DNA from: Maratus speciosus
Taxonomy: Eukaryota > Arthropoda > Arachnida > Araneae > Salticidae
Length of the DNA stretch: 64,000 nucleotides
NCBI GenBank assembly: GCA_963932465.1
Contig: OZ010789.1
Coordinates: forward strand, 596,227,068 to 596,291,067
Direction of reading: 5' to 3'
Shown: piece by piece, positions 1-11,000 of the stretch
How the letters are laid out: every line of letters begins with the position of its first letter
Numbering within the stretch: the stretch's first letter is position 1
Position numbers and translations under genes: made by a program
Notes under the pieces: generated by a model
What the model saw: the letters and a program-made list of their open reading frames with translations, nothing else
What the model was told of the DNA's origin: nothing
The model's database searches: none

Positions 1-91
1 TTCTAACCATCCTCTTATCAGTAATGTCTTTTTTCTAAAGAAAGGTATAAATTTATCAAAAGAATAAGCTTTCTCTCTTGACATTTTTTAT

Positions 92-738
92 TATAACTGA
101 CATCGTTTATCTTAATTGGCTTATAAAAAAATTACTGATTTCTTTTTCTGTTTTTATGGTTGCTCTATCCCATAAAATTCTCATTAAATAATTACTGAAA
201 CATTAAAAAATTATCAGACGATATTTTAGCTACAACGAAAAAAAAAAAGTCATTAAATAAATTACACTTTTTTTGTAATTCGACGTAAAGAATTAATCAT
301 TATTTTAGCCTCATTTCGATATATTTTTTAGAATTTTGTAGAGTGTATTAGATACAGCTTTTATTACAAAAGAAATTTGATCTGAAGTAATGAGCTTTTA
401 AATTATTCAATTTCAAAGATTATATTTTTAAAATTAAATTTGAATTAACGATTACATAGTAAATAATTCATACAGAATAGTATGATTAAAATTTTAATTA
501 TGCTATATATTTAGTCAGCTGTTATGTTTAGAAGATATTGATTTAGAATAACTTGGTTTTTTACATTCTTATGGTCAGTTTTGTCACATTTGCTAAAAGT
601 CGGAGATTCCAGAGATTTCTAGCTGCTATCTTTATTCAACTTCGAACTGGGATTTAAACACGGTAAAAATAGCTAAAGTAAGTTATAACTGACATCGTTT
701 ATCTTGCTTGCCTTATAAAAAATTCACCGTTTTCTTTT
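92..738. repeat. Direct repeats and a dispersed repeat copy
   Basis: A segment starting TTATAACTGACATCGTTTAT at about 92 recurs at about 685, roughly 590 bp downstream, with only a few changes. Positions 138-290 also match 13105-13258 closely along about 150 bp, so this is one copy of a dispersed repeat. No coding potential is seen. The class of element is unknown. Confidence 0.6.
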
Positions 739-819
739 TAATACTTTCTAACATTGTTGAAAAGTGTTTATGAATTGTCTTTGTCTGGCCGTCTGTCTGT
801 CTGACCGTATGTCTGTCCG

Positions 820-1430
820 AGCTCTAACTGGCGCACAGTGGAGTATTTGACCCGAAATCCTGGCCAAAAATATTTTTCTATGTAAATATAGTCCTATTGC
901 TTTGAAACGGTTAGATGTTATTGGGCATCACTATGGCATGTTAGGTATTGTAAATAAAGTCTATAGCATTTATAGTTCACTTACAGAGACTTCCAAAAGG
1001 ATTCCCTTACATTAGGGTCTATGGGGGAAAAACCGTTTGCTCTGTATTTTGATGATATGGCACTATTTTAAACGTACTGAAATTTATGTACATCAGTGAG
1101 GTGTATTAAGGCACTTATTGTAGAATATGGTGTGCATAGAATATATCGTTCATTTACAGGGACACACAAAAAAATTTGGCTGAAGAATAAATTTAACTAT
1201 TGAACTCTATGACTAATAATTGCTGGAAGTTCGTTTGTAGTTGTAATATGAGTTTTTAAATTTAACTTAAAAAAATATTACTTGTTTGGATACATTCTGT
1301 AGATCATATACAGGGTTGCACGAAAGTTCTCAAGTAAATTTCCGTTTATTCACTGATATGGCTGAATGGAAAACGTTTAAGTGTGCTATAAATTTCACTG
1401 AACTAACTTTTTACATACTATGTAATATGT
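820..1430. repeat. Dispersed repeat family, copy 1 (left part)
   Basis: This A+T-rich non-coding stretch shares a series of phrases with 5515-5768 plus 6470-6910, and its end with 12700-12930. Examples are the stretch around GTATTTTGATGATATGG, the phrase about a cattTACAGGG-type block, and the block before 1320. It is interrupted at 1432 by a TA-flanked DNA transposon. Copy 1 keeps an uninterrupted TTAA at 1068-1071, at the place where copy 2 carries the foldback element. Confidence 0.6.
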
Positions 1431-1433
1431 ATA

Positions 1434-2261
1434 GGGGAGAGTGGCCATATTTGGACCGCCGCTTTAATTGAACCGTTGCCATTCTGCCGTTAGTTACAGG
1501 AAGATACGCCATCTGCCGATGAAATCCTACTGATCAGATCGACGTCAATCATGATTAGAAAAAGCAACCTACCACGTGCTGTTTTCAGACAATTTAAAAA
1601 AACCTAAAGTTAGCTGTTTTGATCAAATTTTTCCCTACTAAACGTAAGAGAATATTTTTAAACTAGGGTAACTTGTTATGCTATAATATACATACATGAA
1701 TTCATCTGTTTATTGTGCATCTTTTTCACACGGATTTGTTTGATTCCGTTTTAGTTCTTTGTCTTGAGATTATCTGTTTCAAAAAATGGCGCAGTTGCCG
1801 TAATTGGGAAAATTTAAGTTGGTTAAATTGGATCAGATATGCGATCATAAATTTCAAAAGTAAGTAATGAATTTCGAGGACGGTACGCTTTGTACACTCT
1901 ATTTTTTATTTTTTTTAATACTTTATTGTGGATTACTATCTCTATGCAAGCTTTTTTTCATATATCTGGATTAATTGTTTTCTACAGTTTAGGCCTATAT
2001 AAACACAAAAATATTTTTACATATTTATGCAATAAATTTTGTTTGCATTTTTTTTTATCTTGTATGAAATTGTATTTATTTTCTTTGAATTTCTTATTCC
2101 TCCAGCGTATTTGGTTTACAGAGTTGAATTCAAACATTTTCTTTATGGAGGATATTTGCGATGGCAGACTTTTTACAACTCTGGAGGAATTACACTTTTT
2201 TACCGTTAAAACGCAGAAAATCTCAAACCTTCCGAGGGGAATGGTTATTTCAAGACTCCGG

Positions 2262-2292
<31 letters not shown>

Positions 2293-3463
2293 GGCTGAAT
2301 TCAAAAATTCAAAATTATTTGAATTTATAATGTTTGCTTTTGATTAATCATAGCGTATTTTTCAATAGATGACACTTTTTAAACAGTTTTTTAATATAAT
2401 GTTGAAAATGTTGAAAAAGACACAGTCTGGAAGAAAAACACCCGTGACAGCAGAAGCTGTTAAAAATATAGGAAACAAAAAGGAGAGAGTAGGTTGTGAA
2501 GAAATTGACCTGCAAGAAGGCTGTAGCAACAAATCCTCCCCAAAAGCCAAAAAATCATTAAAAATGTTATCTCCCTTACTATATTCAGTTAAATCAAAAT
2601 ACAGAGGGAGCCAAAAAGCAGTTTTGTTAACATTTTCGTCATATAAAGTAAAACTTGAACCGAAAAAAAAAACGACAAAAAGGAAGCTATCACAGCAAAA
2701 AAGCAATTGGAACATCAAATTTTCAAAAATAGGCGTAATGGAATTAGCAAGAAAATGATGGAAGAGAAGAACTACAAACATAATATAAAGAAAACTTCAG
2801 TTGCAAAAATAGGTCTAATAATTCAGAATCCAAATGGAAAAATCTAGACAGTGATGATTGGTTTTGCCTAATTTGTAAGAAAAATAAAACAGCAGAAATG
2901 ATTCAGTGTTCAGATTCCCAAATACGGTTATGTGCGCTGGAAAAAAATTAATAAACGAAATTTACGTGTAAGCTTTGCCTCACTCCTTACATGGTATTCA
3001 AGTAACTGACAATTAGTTACATAATTTCTATTCTTAATTACTGATAACTTTGATTTACATTTTGAATACATTTTGATTTAAAACAATTACTCTTATTTTC
3101 AGATATTTGATTTCATTATATTTCAATGCTATTATTTTGTTTGACTCTTTCATTAATCGCAAACTTTGTTTTTAATAAAATTAGCTATATCCCCTAGTCA
3201 TTAAAACAACCTGATATTATTTGGTCCAATTTAGGAGACGGGGGTCCAACTTAGGCAACCAGTTGCTGAATTTGGACCACTTTTGATAAATTTTTCAAAT
3301 TAAAATAAAACTTAAGATTTTCAAAAAGAAATTGATCTAAAGATTTATTTAGTTAGTAGATAAATAAATGGACCCCGTGTAATGATGTTTTGCAGATATT
3401 CCAAAATTTAAGTGAGTTACAACTGAAAATAAGTGAAATGGTCTAAATTCGGCTACTCTCCCC
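1434..3463 (+). mobile_element. Pogo/Tigger-like DNA transposon with TIRs
   Basis: The left end GGGGAGAGTGGCC and the right end (read inward on the minus strand) GGGGAGAGTAGCC belong to inverted repeats of about 24 bp with about 20 matches. TA dinucleotides flank both ends (1432-1433 and 3464-3465), as expected for the Tc1/mariner/pogo superfamily. The flanks rejoin to a sequence resembling 12868-12895, an uninterrupted relative of the host repeat. The interior is mostly A+T-rich, with only the tail of a transposase-like reading frame left, so the copy is defective and non-autonomous. A poly-G run lies at 2276-2294. Assignment to pogo is inferred from TIR style, TA duplication and the zinc-binding tail of the relic. 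Confidence 0.7.
2369..2990 (+). pseudogene. Transposase C-terminal relic with PHD-like Cys motif
   Basis: An open frame at 2369-2758 gives a very lysine-rich 129-residue stretch. The reading then continues in other frames to about 2980, where WFCLICKKNKTAEMIQC is readable, followed further on by a CKLC motif. This Cys-x2-Cys ... Cys ... Cys-x2-Cys order resembles the PHD-like zinc-binding tail found in many arthropod pogo/jerky-type transposases; the central Cys/His and Trp positions are partly lost. The DDE catalytic part is not recognisable upstream. Stops and frame changes mean no functional protein. The zinc-tail identification is by eye and moderately secure. Confidence 0.45.
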
Positions 3464-3465
3464 TA

Positions 3466-4019
3466 CAAATCCATAGCTTAATATTTTATATCCATGGAAA
3501 ATTTTTCCATCGTTTAATATTTTATATCTTAAAAGCTGAAGAAGTGTAAGTAAGATTTTAACACTTCACATAATAATAAGTATACATTTTATAAATATTT
3601 TGACAACTAAGAAAAAGAAGAGACAATGAAAAAAGAAGTTAAAATATTAATTTACTAAGTAGATATTTTAAAAATACGAATTCATCACCTACCCATAGAC
3701 TTAACATTACCGAAGGAAGTTTGGAAGTTGAGTGACTAGCAGCCTTAAATATTTACTGTTTATAAAAGAGAAAAATAATTGTTGATAGATTTTTTATTTA
3801 CTAGTAATGTTTAATTAAATGTATTTAATTGTACTATCTATAAAATTTATTATTTACATTTAATAATAATTATTACATTTAATTTACATTTAATAAACAT
3901 TATTTAAATTTGATAAAGTTGCCTTTAATAATACATTTAATAAAGTGGAGTCTCTACAGTATAGAGATGCTAGTTTTTCACAGAACTTTGAAAAATATTG
4001 GAATCAGAATCGGCTTCAT
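3466..4019. other. A+T-rich DNA, nothing identified
   Basis: The stretch holds many ATTTAAT/ATTTACATTTAAT runs (about 3830-3945) that look like low-complexity expansion. No coding, RNA or terminal-repeat signal was seen. Confidence 0.5.
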
Positions 4020-5002
4020 TTTCAAACTTCATTTTATATTGCTTCTGTGACCATTCTCAAAATTAAAGATTGTTTTTCGTCATCTATCAAATATTCTACA
4101 TCTTATCTAAGATATAAAATCAGTCATGTTGCCGTATGAACCATCAACTTTTGCCTTTTTACTTCTTTACATCTCTCTGTCACACTGTGAATTTCTGTAT
4201 AGCATTCCTTTTTACCCTTTGACGAACAGAATAGCACGGAAAAAAGCTTTATCCATTTCTAATATTCTGTCATATTAGGCTTTAGTAAGTCCTGTTTCTG
4301 TATACATTGACAAAGCATGTAAAGGTGATAACTGGCGGGGTTGCTCTTGTTCTTCACGACTTTTTTTCATGGCCTTTACATATTTTTTTGCACTTTGGGG
4401 ACTTTTTGCAAGATCTTTTACGATATTGGCAGCATCTAAATTTGCCTGACTCCCGCAGTTTCATTTGGGTAGCGTAGGTCAATACTTCCACGTCTTTTGA
4501 TCTAAGGTCTTTGGTTTTGCGGGGTTTGCTTCTTTCACTTGAATCTATAAAATATTTTTGAGGACGACCGGGACTGACTCCTGTAATAGTAACAAGTACC
4601 TACTTAATATATATCTAATAATAAAAATAAGTTCCGTTTCACTACACGGAAGACAAAATATAAGAAAAAAACGAAGCACAAAATAATAATAAAGTAATGG
4701 TTTTGCATCTATTGTGTTTAACGTACGTGCAATAGGCAGCAATATAGTGACGTTTAACTATTCGGCATTGTTTTCTTCGAATCTTAACCTCGTTTTATGA
4801 GCAGCTAACCATTTTTGTTTGAATTGGCTTTTAATAACCGAGAGCTTTTGCTTCATCTCAGCTATCCTTGGATCACCTCCAGAATAATTTCTTAATAATT
4901 CTTGCTCCATGAATTTAATCTAGCCCTCAAAAGTTGACTCATTTAAGCGTTGCATGGTAGCATACATCTCATTTCGAGTCATAGGCCGCAATCCAGAAGG
5001 CC
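4020..5002 (-). pseudogene. Decayed spliced gene of unrecognised family
   Basis: Read on the minus strand, 5002-4727 follows a good acceptor (gttaacag) and encodes about 90 residues including LRPMTRNEMYATMQRLNEST and, further on, KSQFKQKWLAAHKTRLRFEE. It ends at a strong donor (GTACGT). A 146-bp intron (4726-4581) with a clean acceptor (ttacag) leads into a second exon starting 4580, with GVSPGRPQKYF and SERSKPRKTKDLR. The split codon across the intron stays in frame. Two in-frame TAG codons sit where Trp would be plausible (after TFEG and after NNAE). A frameshift in exon 2 moves the reading to ANLDAANIVKDLAKSPQSAK, then QLSPLHALSMYTETGLTKA with another stop, fading out by about 4020. I recall similar proteins in repeat-rich invertebrate genomes but cannot name the family. 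It could be a transposon-encoded gene or a dead host paralogue. Confidence 0.55.
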
Positions 5003-5003
5003 C

Positions 5004-5514
5004 TGTTAACAAAATAAATAAAAAACTAAATAGCAGTAATTTATATCAGAAATTGTAGAAACTAACAAAAAAAATTCGTTAAAAATAGGGGGGGGCGGTT
5101 TCGGGCGGCTGATTGTTTTATAACTATCTTGTATACTAAGTACTGCATGTTATACAATAGGAAATATAACAAAACTCTTTCTAAATATTATAAATAATTA
5201 TATTTATGCCACTGTTAATTACACCTACGTTATCGACCATATAGACAAAAATCAGATGGATATTCCTTATGTAAATGCCATGTGTAGAAAGTACATACAT
5301 GGTTCAGAATAATCCATCACAACAATAACCACTAAATTGTTTAGACACAAAACTAAAAGTGGTTTTAAAACACTTAAATCTGAGAGCATCGGAAAAGCAC
5401 ACGACCACTGTAGGCGAATGGCAACTTCCGACTAATCGCGTGTCGCGCTGTGTCGCGCAAGCTCCTCGAGTATTTCGCATTTGGATACAGTAACTACTTA
5501 ACATTTTCAGGAAT
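5004..5514. other. Unassigned, with a G-run and a C+G-richer patch
   Basis: A run of G followed by cggtttcgggcggc at 5087-5110 and a C+G-richer patch with repeated tgtcgcg at 5440-5462 stand out from the surrounding A+T-rich sequence. No feature was recognised. The minus-strand open frame over 5304-5504 has no recognisable motif. Confidence 0.4.
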
Positions 5515-6121
5515 AATAAATCAGGGTGGGGAACCGATTTTTAAAATAATCATTTTTGGTCATGTTTTGGGGCTAAATACCACTCCGTGTGGCGGAAATA
5601 TACTTGGATTGCCATGTAATTAATATACGTTATTGAGGTTTACCCAGGCATATTAGGTATTGAAATGACCTATGTAGCATTAATAGTTCATTTACAGGGT
5701 CACTCCAAATTATTCCGTTACATTATGTTCTACTAGGAAAAATCCTTTTCGGCGTATTTTGATGGTATTTAAGGGGACGGTGGAGTTTAAAATCCTTAAA
5801 AATACTTTTTATTTTATTTTTGTAAATTTCAACTTAAATATTATTCAAGGGTACATTATATACATTATGGCATGCATTTATCGCAAAAAAAAATAAAAAA
5901 AAATATTTTTGAGAAAAAAATGGAATTTTACGCGTTGTGTTAGAAATCTTCGAAATGCCCCATGCGTCTTCCATATCAATGAAAATCCCCAATATTTTTT
6001 ATAAAAGTTTGGTTTATATATAGAAATAAAATAGAGCATCGAATTTTACATATTTGAATTTAAAGGTTTTTTTTTTTTTTGAAAAACTTTGAAATTTTTT
6101 CGAAAAATTTTTGAAATTTTG

Positions 6122-6169
<48 letters not shown>

Positions 6170-6910
6170 TTTAAATTCAGATATATAAAATTCGATGCTC
6201 TATTTTATTTCAATATAGAAAACTTTTATAAAAAATATTGGGGATTTTCATTGTTATGGAAGACGCATGGGGCATTTCGAAGATTTCTAAGACGACGCGT
6301 AAAATCCCATTTTTTTCTCAAAAATAATTTTTTTTTTTATTTTTTTGTGATAAATGCATGCCATAATGTATATAATGTACCCTTGAATAATATTTAAGTT
6401 GAAATTTACAAAAAAAATAAAAAATAAAATAAATATTTTTAAGGATTTTAAACTCCACTGTCCCCTTAAGCATACTTGAAACGTTATGAAATGTATATAC
6501 ATCATGCAGGTGCCCTAGAGGTTTATAACTATAGAATTAGCACTTAAATACGAATACAGGGGAACCCAAAAATATTCCATTATGTTATGGTCTACTATTT
6601 GCTAATGTACTGGTCTGTGGGGAAAACTATTCGCATTTAATTATGTTGCAGTATTTCAAACATGATGAAATTGATACACATTACTGAGGTTTACTACAAT
6701 ATGCTTTCATTGGAATGTGATGTACATCACACTTATCGTCCATTTAAAGGACACATAAAAGCTTTCGGACACAATACTGTATCCGAAGTATTGTATATTA
6801 GTGGCGATTGCTGAAAATGCGTTTTTAATTATGGAATGAATTTTTAAGTTTAACCATATTCTTTCATACTATGTGGCTATACGCCATATACAGAACAGCA
6901 ATAAAGAATT
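5515..6910. repeat. Dispersed repeat family, copy 2, interrupted
   Basis: 5515-5768 and 6470-6910 together form a second copy of the repeat seen at 820-1430. Shared blocks include a GTATTTTGATG block, an acagggnnacnc block and a final cagaacag/acagggttg block. The two halves are separated by the TTAA-flanked foldback element. No coding content was seen. Confidence 0.55.
5769..6469. mobile_element. TTAA-flanked foldback element (MITE-like)
   Basis: The left end TTAAGGGGACGGTGGAGTTT is mirrored at the right end, AAACTCCACTGTCCCCTTAA. Inverted arms of nearly 300 bp each run inward, 5769-about 6065 and about 6165-6469, with few mismatches. The loop is a poorly matched poly-T region (6067-6080 and 6126-6166). 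TTAA at both ends is the target duplication typical of piggyBac-type insertions, so it is probably a non-autonomous foldback relative; no transposase is present. The host repeat at 1046-1090 shows the uninterrupted version with a single TTAA at 1068-1071. Confidence 0.75.
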
Positions 6911-7026
6911 CGCAAAAAATACTGAGAATGAACATGAATCATTTAAAAGTGTTTTTTATTAAATTTTAGACAAGACATTTCAAGCGCAACTACTTTTAGT
7001 ATTATAAAAGATGTTTGTAAAATACA

Positions 7027-8169
7027 ATCAATGCAAAAACCCTTGACGGGTTAAAAGTTTCTGACGCAGCACTTTATCTTATGCTCTAAGAATTTTAAAT
7101 ATGGAACTTAAAAATACTGATATCAAATTTTGAGTGACGTTATGCTATTTCTTAAAAAATATATTTGTATTTATTTCACCATTTTATTTTTGTTTTATTT
7201 ATAATCGCATGTGCAAAAGTTATGTTCAACATGAAAAGCTGCATAAAATTTTATTCGCTGTTGCTTTATCATTTACATCTCTCATAAATTCAAAATATGT
7301 GTTTTAAAAGATATGATATAAAATTTAAGTGACGCCTTGATGTGACTTTAAAAGGTTTGTTTTTTAAAATTCAATTTAAATTATTTTTGACTTGGTTAAA
7401 ATATTTTTTTTACATCTACACAATACTTTTAATTTTCCAATTCACTGTTAAATATATCACTTTCATTGAATCTATACTATGCATTGAAATGTATTTATTT
7501 CAATAAATTGATTTATCTTTTGTGTCACGCTATTCAAAATTGTGAGTAAGATTTATGTAAATGGTTTATTTGCGTCAAACTATCCTTTTTCATACATTTC
7601 ATGTAGTTTGGACACAATGACGCAAAGAAACCATTTACATAAATCTTACTCACAATTTTGAACAGCGTGACACAAAAGATAAATCAATTTATTGAAATAA
7701 ATACATTTCAATGCATAGTATAGATTCAATGAAAGTGATATATTTAACAGTGAATTGGAAAATTAAAAGTATTGTGTAGATGTAAAAAAAAATATTTTAA
7801 CCAAGTCAAAAATAATTTAAATTGAATTTTAAAAAACAAACCTTTTAAAGTCACATCAAGGCGTCAGTTAAATTTTATATCATATCTTTTAAAACACATA
7901 TTTTGAATTTATGAGAGATGTAAATGATAAAGCAACAGCGAATAAAATTTTATGCAGCTTTTCATGTTGAACATAACTTTTGCACATGCGATTATAAATA
8001 AAACAAAAATAAAATGGTGAAATAAATACAAATATATTTTTTAAGAAATAGCATAACGTCACTCAAAATTTGATATCAGTATTTTTAAGTTCCATATTTA
8101 AAATTCTTAGAGCATAAGATAAAGTGCTGCGTCAGAAACTTTTAACCCGTCAAGGGTTTTTGCATTGAT
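7027..8169. repeat. 1.14 kb near-perfect palindrome
   Basis: The left arm 7027-7577 (551 bp) and right arm 7618-8169 (552 bp) are reverse complements with only a few differences visible (for example AAGTGACG versus AACTGACG and one extra base). They are separated by a loop of only 40 bp. The arms start atcaatgcaaaaacccttga and end with its complement. No target-site duplication is clear and no reading frame is preserved. The high arm identity implies a recent origin or ongoing conversion between arms. It may be a foldback transposon, or an inverted duplication of ordinary sequence; an assembly foldback artefact is also possible. Confidence 0.85.
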
Positions 8170-8784
8170 ATCATTACTTTTTTGAGGTTAGTGATAAAAT
8201 GATTAAAAAAAAGATACTTATGGAATTTAATGCAGATTTAATTTTTACTATTTTATTACAATTTTCCTTATAGCAGTTTGTATATAAAAACAACTGGGTA
8301 AGTATAATCGCAGATCGCACAGAGGGTTTCATTTGATATTCCTTTAAAAACACTTTATCCTTAAATTAATAAATCCAAAATGTTAATTTATAATTATTAA
8401 ATTCTTACATAGATGTAGCACCAATAGTTCCAATTTTCATGGGGCAGGGAACGCACTCTTTTAAACAAACCACCTTCCAATTGAAGTCATCAAAAACCAA
8501 GTTGAATAAGCCAGATCCCGTTGTGTTGTTTGACAAACAGCAGTCTCATGTCCCCTCCTCCCCCCCTTTTTCAAAATTTTTCAGACCAGTACCTAAGAAT
8601 GGAACCGAAATAATTTTTTCTCTTCAGAAATTACGATAAAAAAATAGTATGCAGTACTCATAAATTTACTTTAATGCTATATAGGGTGATAATTAAGTTA
8701 ATTATAACGTTTGGAATCTGTTGCATTGATGTCCGAAAGGTAGTTTCTGAGTTATGGAAGCTGGACCCATAAGGCGCCATAGAG
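8170..8784. other. Unassigned A+T-rich stretch
   Basis: No repeat partner or gene was recognised. The open frame at 8439-8639 (+) has no recognisable domain and contains a C-rich run at 8550-8567. Confidence 0.4.
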
Positions 8785-8805
8785 GGGCGAAGCCCGCTAG
8801 TGTCT
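8770..8805 (+). mobile_element. Helitron-like 3' terminus (1)
   Basis: The sequence ggggcgaagcccgCTAGT places a short hairpin (GGGC/GCCC) directly before CTAG and a following T, the layout of a Helitron 3' end. A second copy lies 205 bp downstream. No 5' end (TC...) or Rep/helicase gene could be located, so only a short relic is called. Confidence 0.35.
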
Positions 8806-8974
8806 ATCATAATTATATCTGCCATGTAGACTAATTGCGATATTTAATCAAAATAGCCCCCCCCCCCTCCTCATCCCCGGAAATATAACAAATACAAAAT
8901 GTGTCTTTATGAACCTATCGTCAAATAGGTTTCTATTTCTTTTTCCCTAAAAAAAAAAACCATGATTTTTATAT

Positions 8975-9012
8975 CCGTAACGTAAATAGCGGACGAAGCC
9001 CGCTAGTTCCTA
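8975..9012 (+). mobile_element. Helitron-like 3' terminus (2)
   Basis: The sequence agcggacgaagcccgCTAGTT repeats the terminal phrase found at 8788-8804, and the downstream sequence cctatcataat also matches. Either two related elements ended here or one end was duplicated. The intervening 180 bp contain a C-run at 8857-8869 but nothing coding. Confidence 0.33.
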
Positions 9013-9307
9013 TCATAATATATATTTTTAATAATTTTATATAGTCTATAATAAAAATCAGACTTAAAATAGTCTAGTTCCATGAGTACTTGTAGTGTCA
9101 GTTACATGCTACGATTTTTGGATACCAGTATTTTAGAACGAGAAAATGTGACTTATTTTATCGGAGATATCTCATTAATTGAATAAGGTGAAGCAAACTT
9201 TTTGAAAAAAAAGGTGGCCAACAAGCATGGCAGTTATCAGCTATGTGACTTTGTGCTAAAGTCCATTAATTTGATCTGCTTTAAAAAGATTACGGAAGAT
9301 TGAATTA

Positions 9308-9798
9308 TAGTAGAACCTGGATTAACCGAGCTTCGATTAATCGAGTTTTCTGTTAACCGAGCCGATAACAAAGTCTGATTTTTTTTTTTTTCCTTTTGAA
9401 TGAGCCTTAAAAATAACCACACTCTTTAGCTCACTGTCCGTGCTATACAGGCCCTTCTGCCCCCAAAAGCCCTCAACTCCAAAGAAACATTGGACCCTGA
9501 GAAGTCAATAGCGAACAATGCTTTGTTTCCAGTGGCTGTGTGAACTTTCGTAAATTTTTCAATTTGCATTTTAAAATTTACTACTGGTAGTTGATTTTCT
9601 TTTTAAATTTGTTAAGCTGTGAAACAGAACTTTACATATATTTACTTTTATTATTTAAAAAACGTTCTATATATATTTTTTAAAGAGATGTTAAATTCGC
9701 AAGCACGGCGAGTTTTTACACACAGTTTCTATTAACCGAGATTTCCGATTCCGATTTACTAACAGTCCCAATTAGCTCGGATAATCGAGGCTGCTCTG
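9308..9798. mobile_element. Tigger-type MITE
   Basis: The left end TAGTAGAACCTGGATTAACCG and the right end read inward, CAGAGCAGCCTCGATTATCCG, are imperfect inverted repeats (about 17 of 24 positions). They are flanked by TA (9306-9307 and 9799-9800). The phrase GATTAACCGAG, repeated several times near both ends, is characteristic of Tigger/pogo termini. The interior 9420-9540 is more C+G-rich but has no open frame. It is probably a deletion derivative of a larger pogo-like element. Confidence 0.65.
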
Positions 9799-10019
9799 TA
9801 TAATTAAAAAATCAATGGCGATCTTACTGTAAACGGGTTTCCCTTTTACTGAGGGATTTCAAAACCGAATCAGCTGATGTTAGTTGCTGTTTCCCTGCTT
9901 GATTAAATAAGATTAGTTAAACATTTGGAAATTACCAAATATAAAAGGAACTAAGTCAACAGTGTCTTTGCTTTATGGTATTTTTTAACAACGCTATAAG
10001 AAATTGATTTTAAGTAAGA

Positions 10020-10760
10020 GATTTTAAATGTAACGTTTTAAATCTGACATAATTTTCACCAAACTTTCCTTTCTCTTTGTAACATTCAACTGAATATATT
10101 TTTATTATTAGAAAGATAATATTATTATTTGCGCTACCTTAAAATTAGCAACTATAGTTAAAAATATCATCTCGAAATTTGAAATAAATCTCTCATATAA
10201 ATATATTTTTTTTTATTTACACTGTTTTGCAATATGTTTTGCAATGTGTTTTGTAAACTGTTTTGGCCACTTTGGCCAATATGACGTAATTTCCTCCATT
10301 TACGACTTTTAACACATATCAATGAATTTATTATTTAAAAATTTTCTTTTTCTTTTAATATTCACGTGTAAATATAATTTTTATGACGTAATTTTCAATG
10401 TTTTCCTTCTTTTAATGCGTAATCATTTAATTCTAATTTGAAAATAATTGATTATTTTATAATTTTCTTTCATTTTAAGTAAGCATGTGTAAAAACAATT
10501 TTTATGACGTAATGTTTAATATTTTCCTGCTTTTAACACGTTATCATTTAATTCTAATTTAAAAGGATGTTTTTCTGTTTATAATAGTCACGTGTGAATA
10601 AATTTTTAATTTAAAGGATATATTATTCGTTGCGCTGTTTTTACATTTGGCAACAATTTAAAAGAACCTTTTCTAAAATATGTAAAAAATATCTCTGGAA
10701 ATTCTGAAAATTTTAATTTAAAATTGAAATAAACCGTCAAAAAATTAGGCAAGTTAAGAA
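10020..10760. repeat. Old internally repeated element, inverse copy at 21.9 kb
   Basis: The phrase tttttatgacgtaat recurs at 10377 and 10498 in blocks of about 125 bp. A larger diverged duplication links about 10120-10200 with about 10630-10740 (tgcgctrcctt ... aaatatc). The reverse complement of the same blocks appears at 21880-22260. This is a dispersed, ancient, non-coding repeat. Confidence 0.5.
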
Positions 10761-10879
10761 TAATAAATGCACTCTGCAAACTTCGAGTTTCTATTGAATG
10801 ATTAAATTGAATGAAAATGATTAAATTCCCATGTATATTTTTTTTTTCCTATGAGACTTTTTTAATGAGACAATTTTAT

Positions 10880-11000
10880 CCAGATTTAACATTAAATATC
10901 TCTTAAAATAATTCTTCGATTTAAAAACTGTCTACTTCAACATTTTTATCAAACATTTCTCTATAATACTACGCAATTGCGTCAAAAGATGGCGACACCA
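10880..11000. repeat. Dispersed repeat, paired with 51565-51660
   Basis: The run aacattaaat...aaaataattcttcga, continuing through the ctgtct and acatttctctat blocks, matches 51568-51650 at about 75-80% by eye. Nothing coding is seen. The following stretch to 11500 is A+T-rich, with ATT/AAT runs at 11150-11180. Confidence 0.4.

Noticed and set aside
1890..2330. Open frame of 146 codons on the plus strand
   Set aside because: Its composition is Phe/Leu/Ile-rich as expected of T-rich DNA, it ends in a Gly run encoded by a poly-G tract, and it has no domain. It lies inside a transposon.
2362..2781. Minus-strand open frame of 139 codons
   Set aside because: Antisense shadow of the lysine-rich relic on the plus strand.
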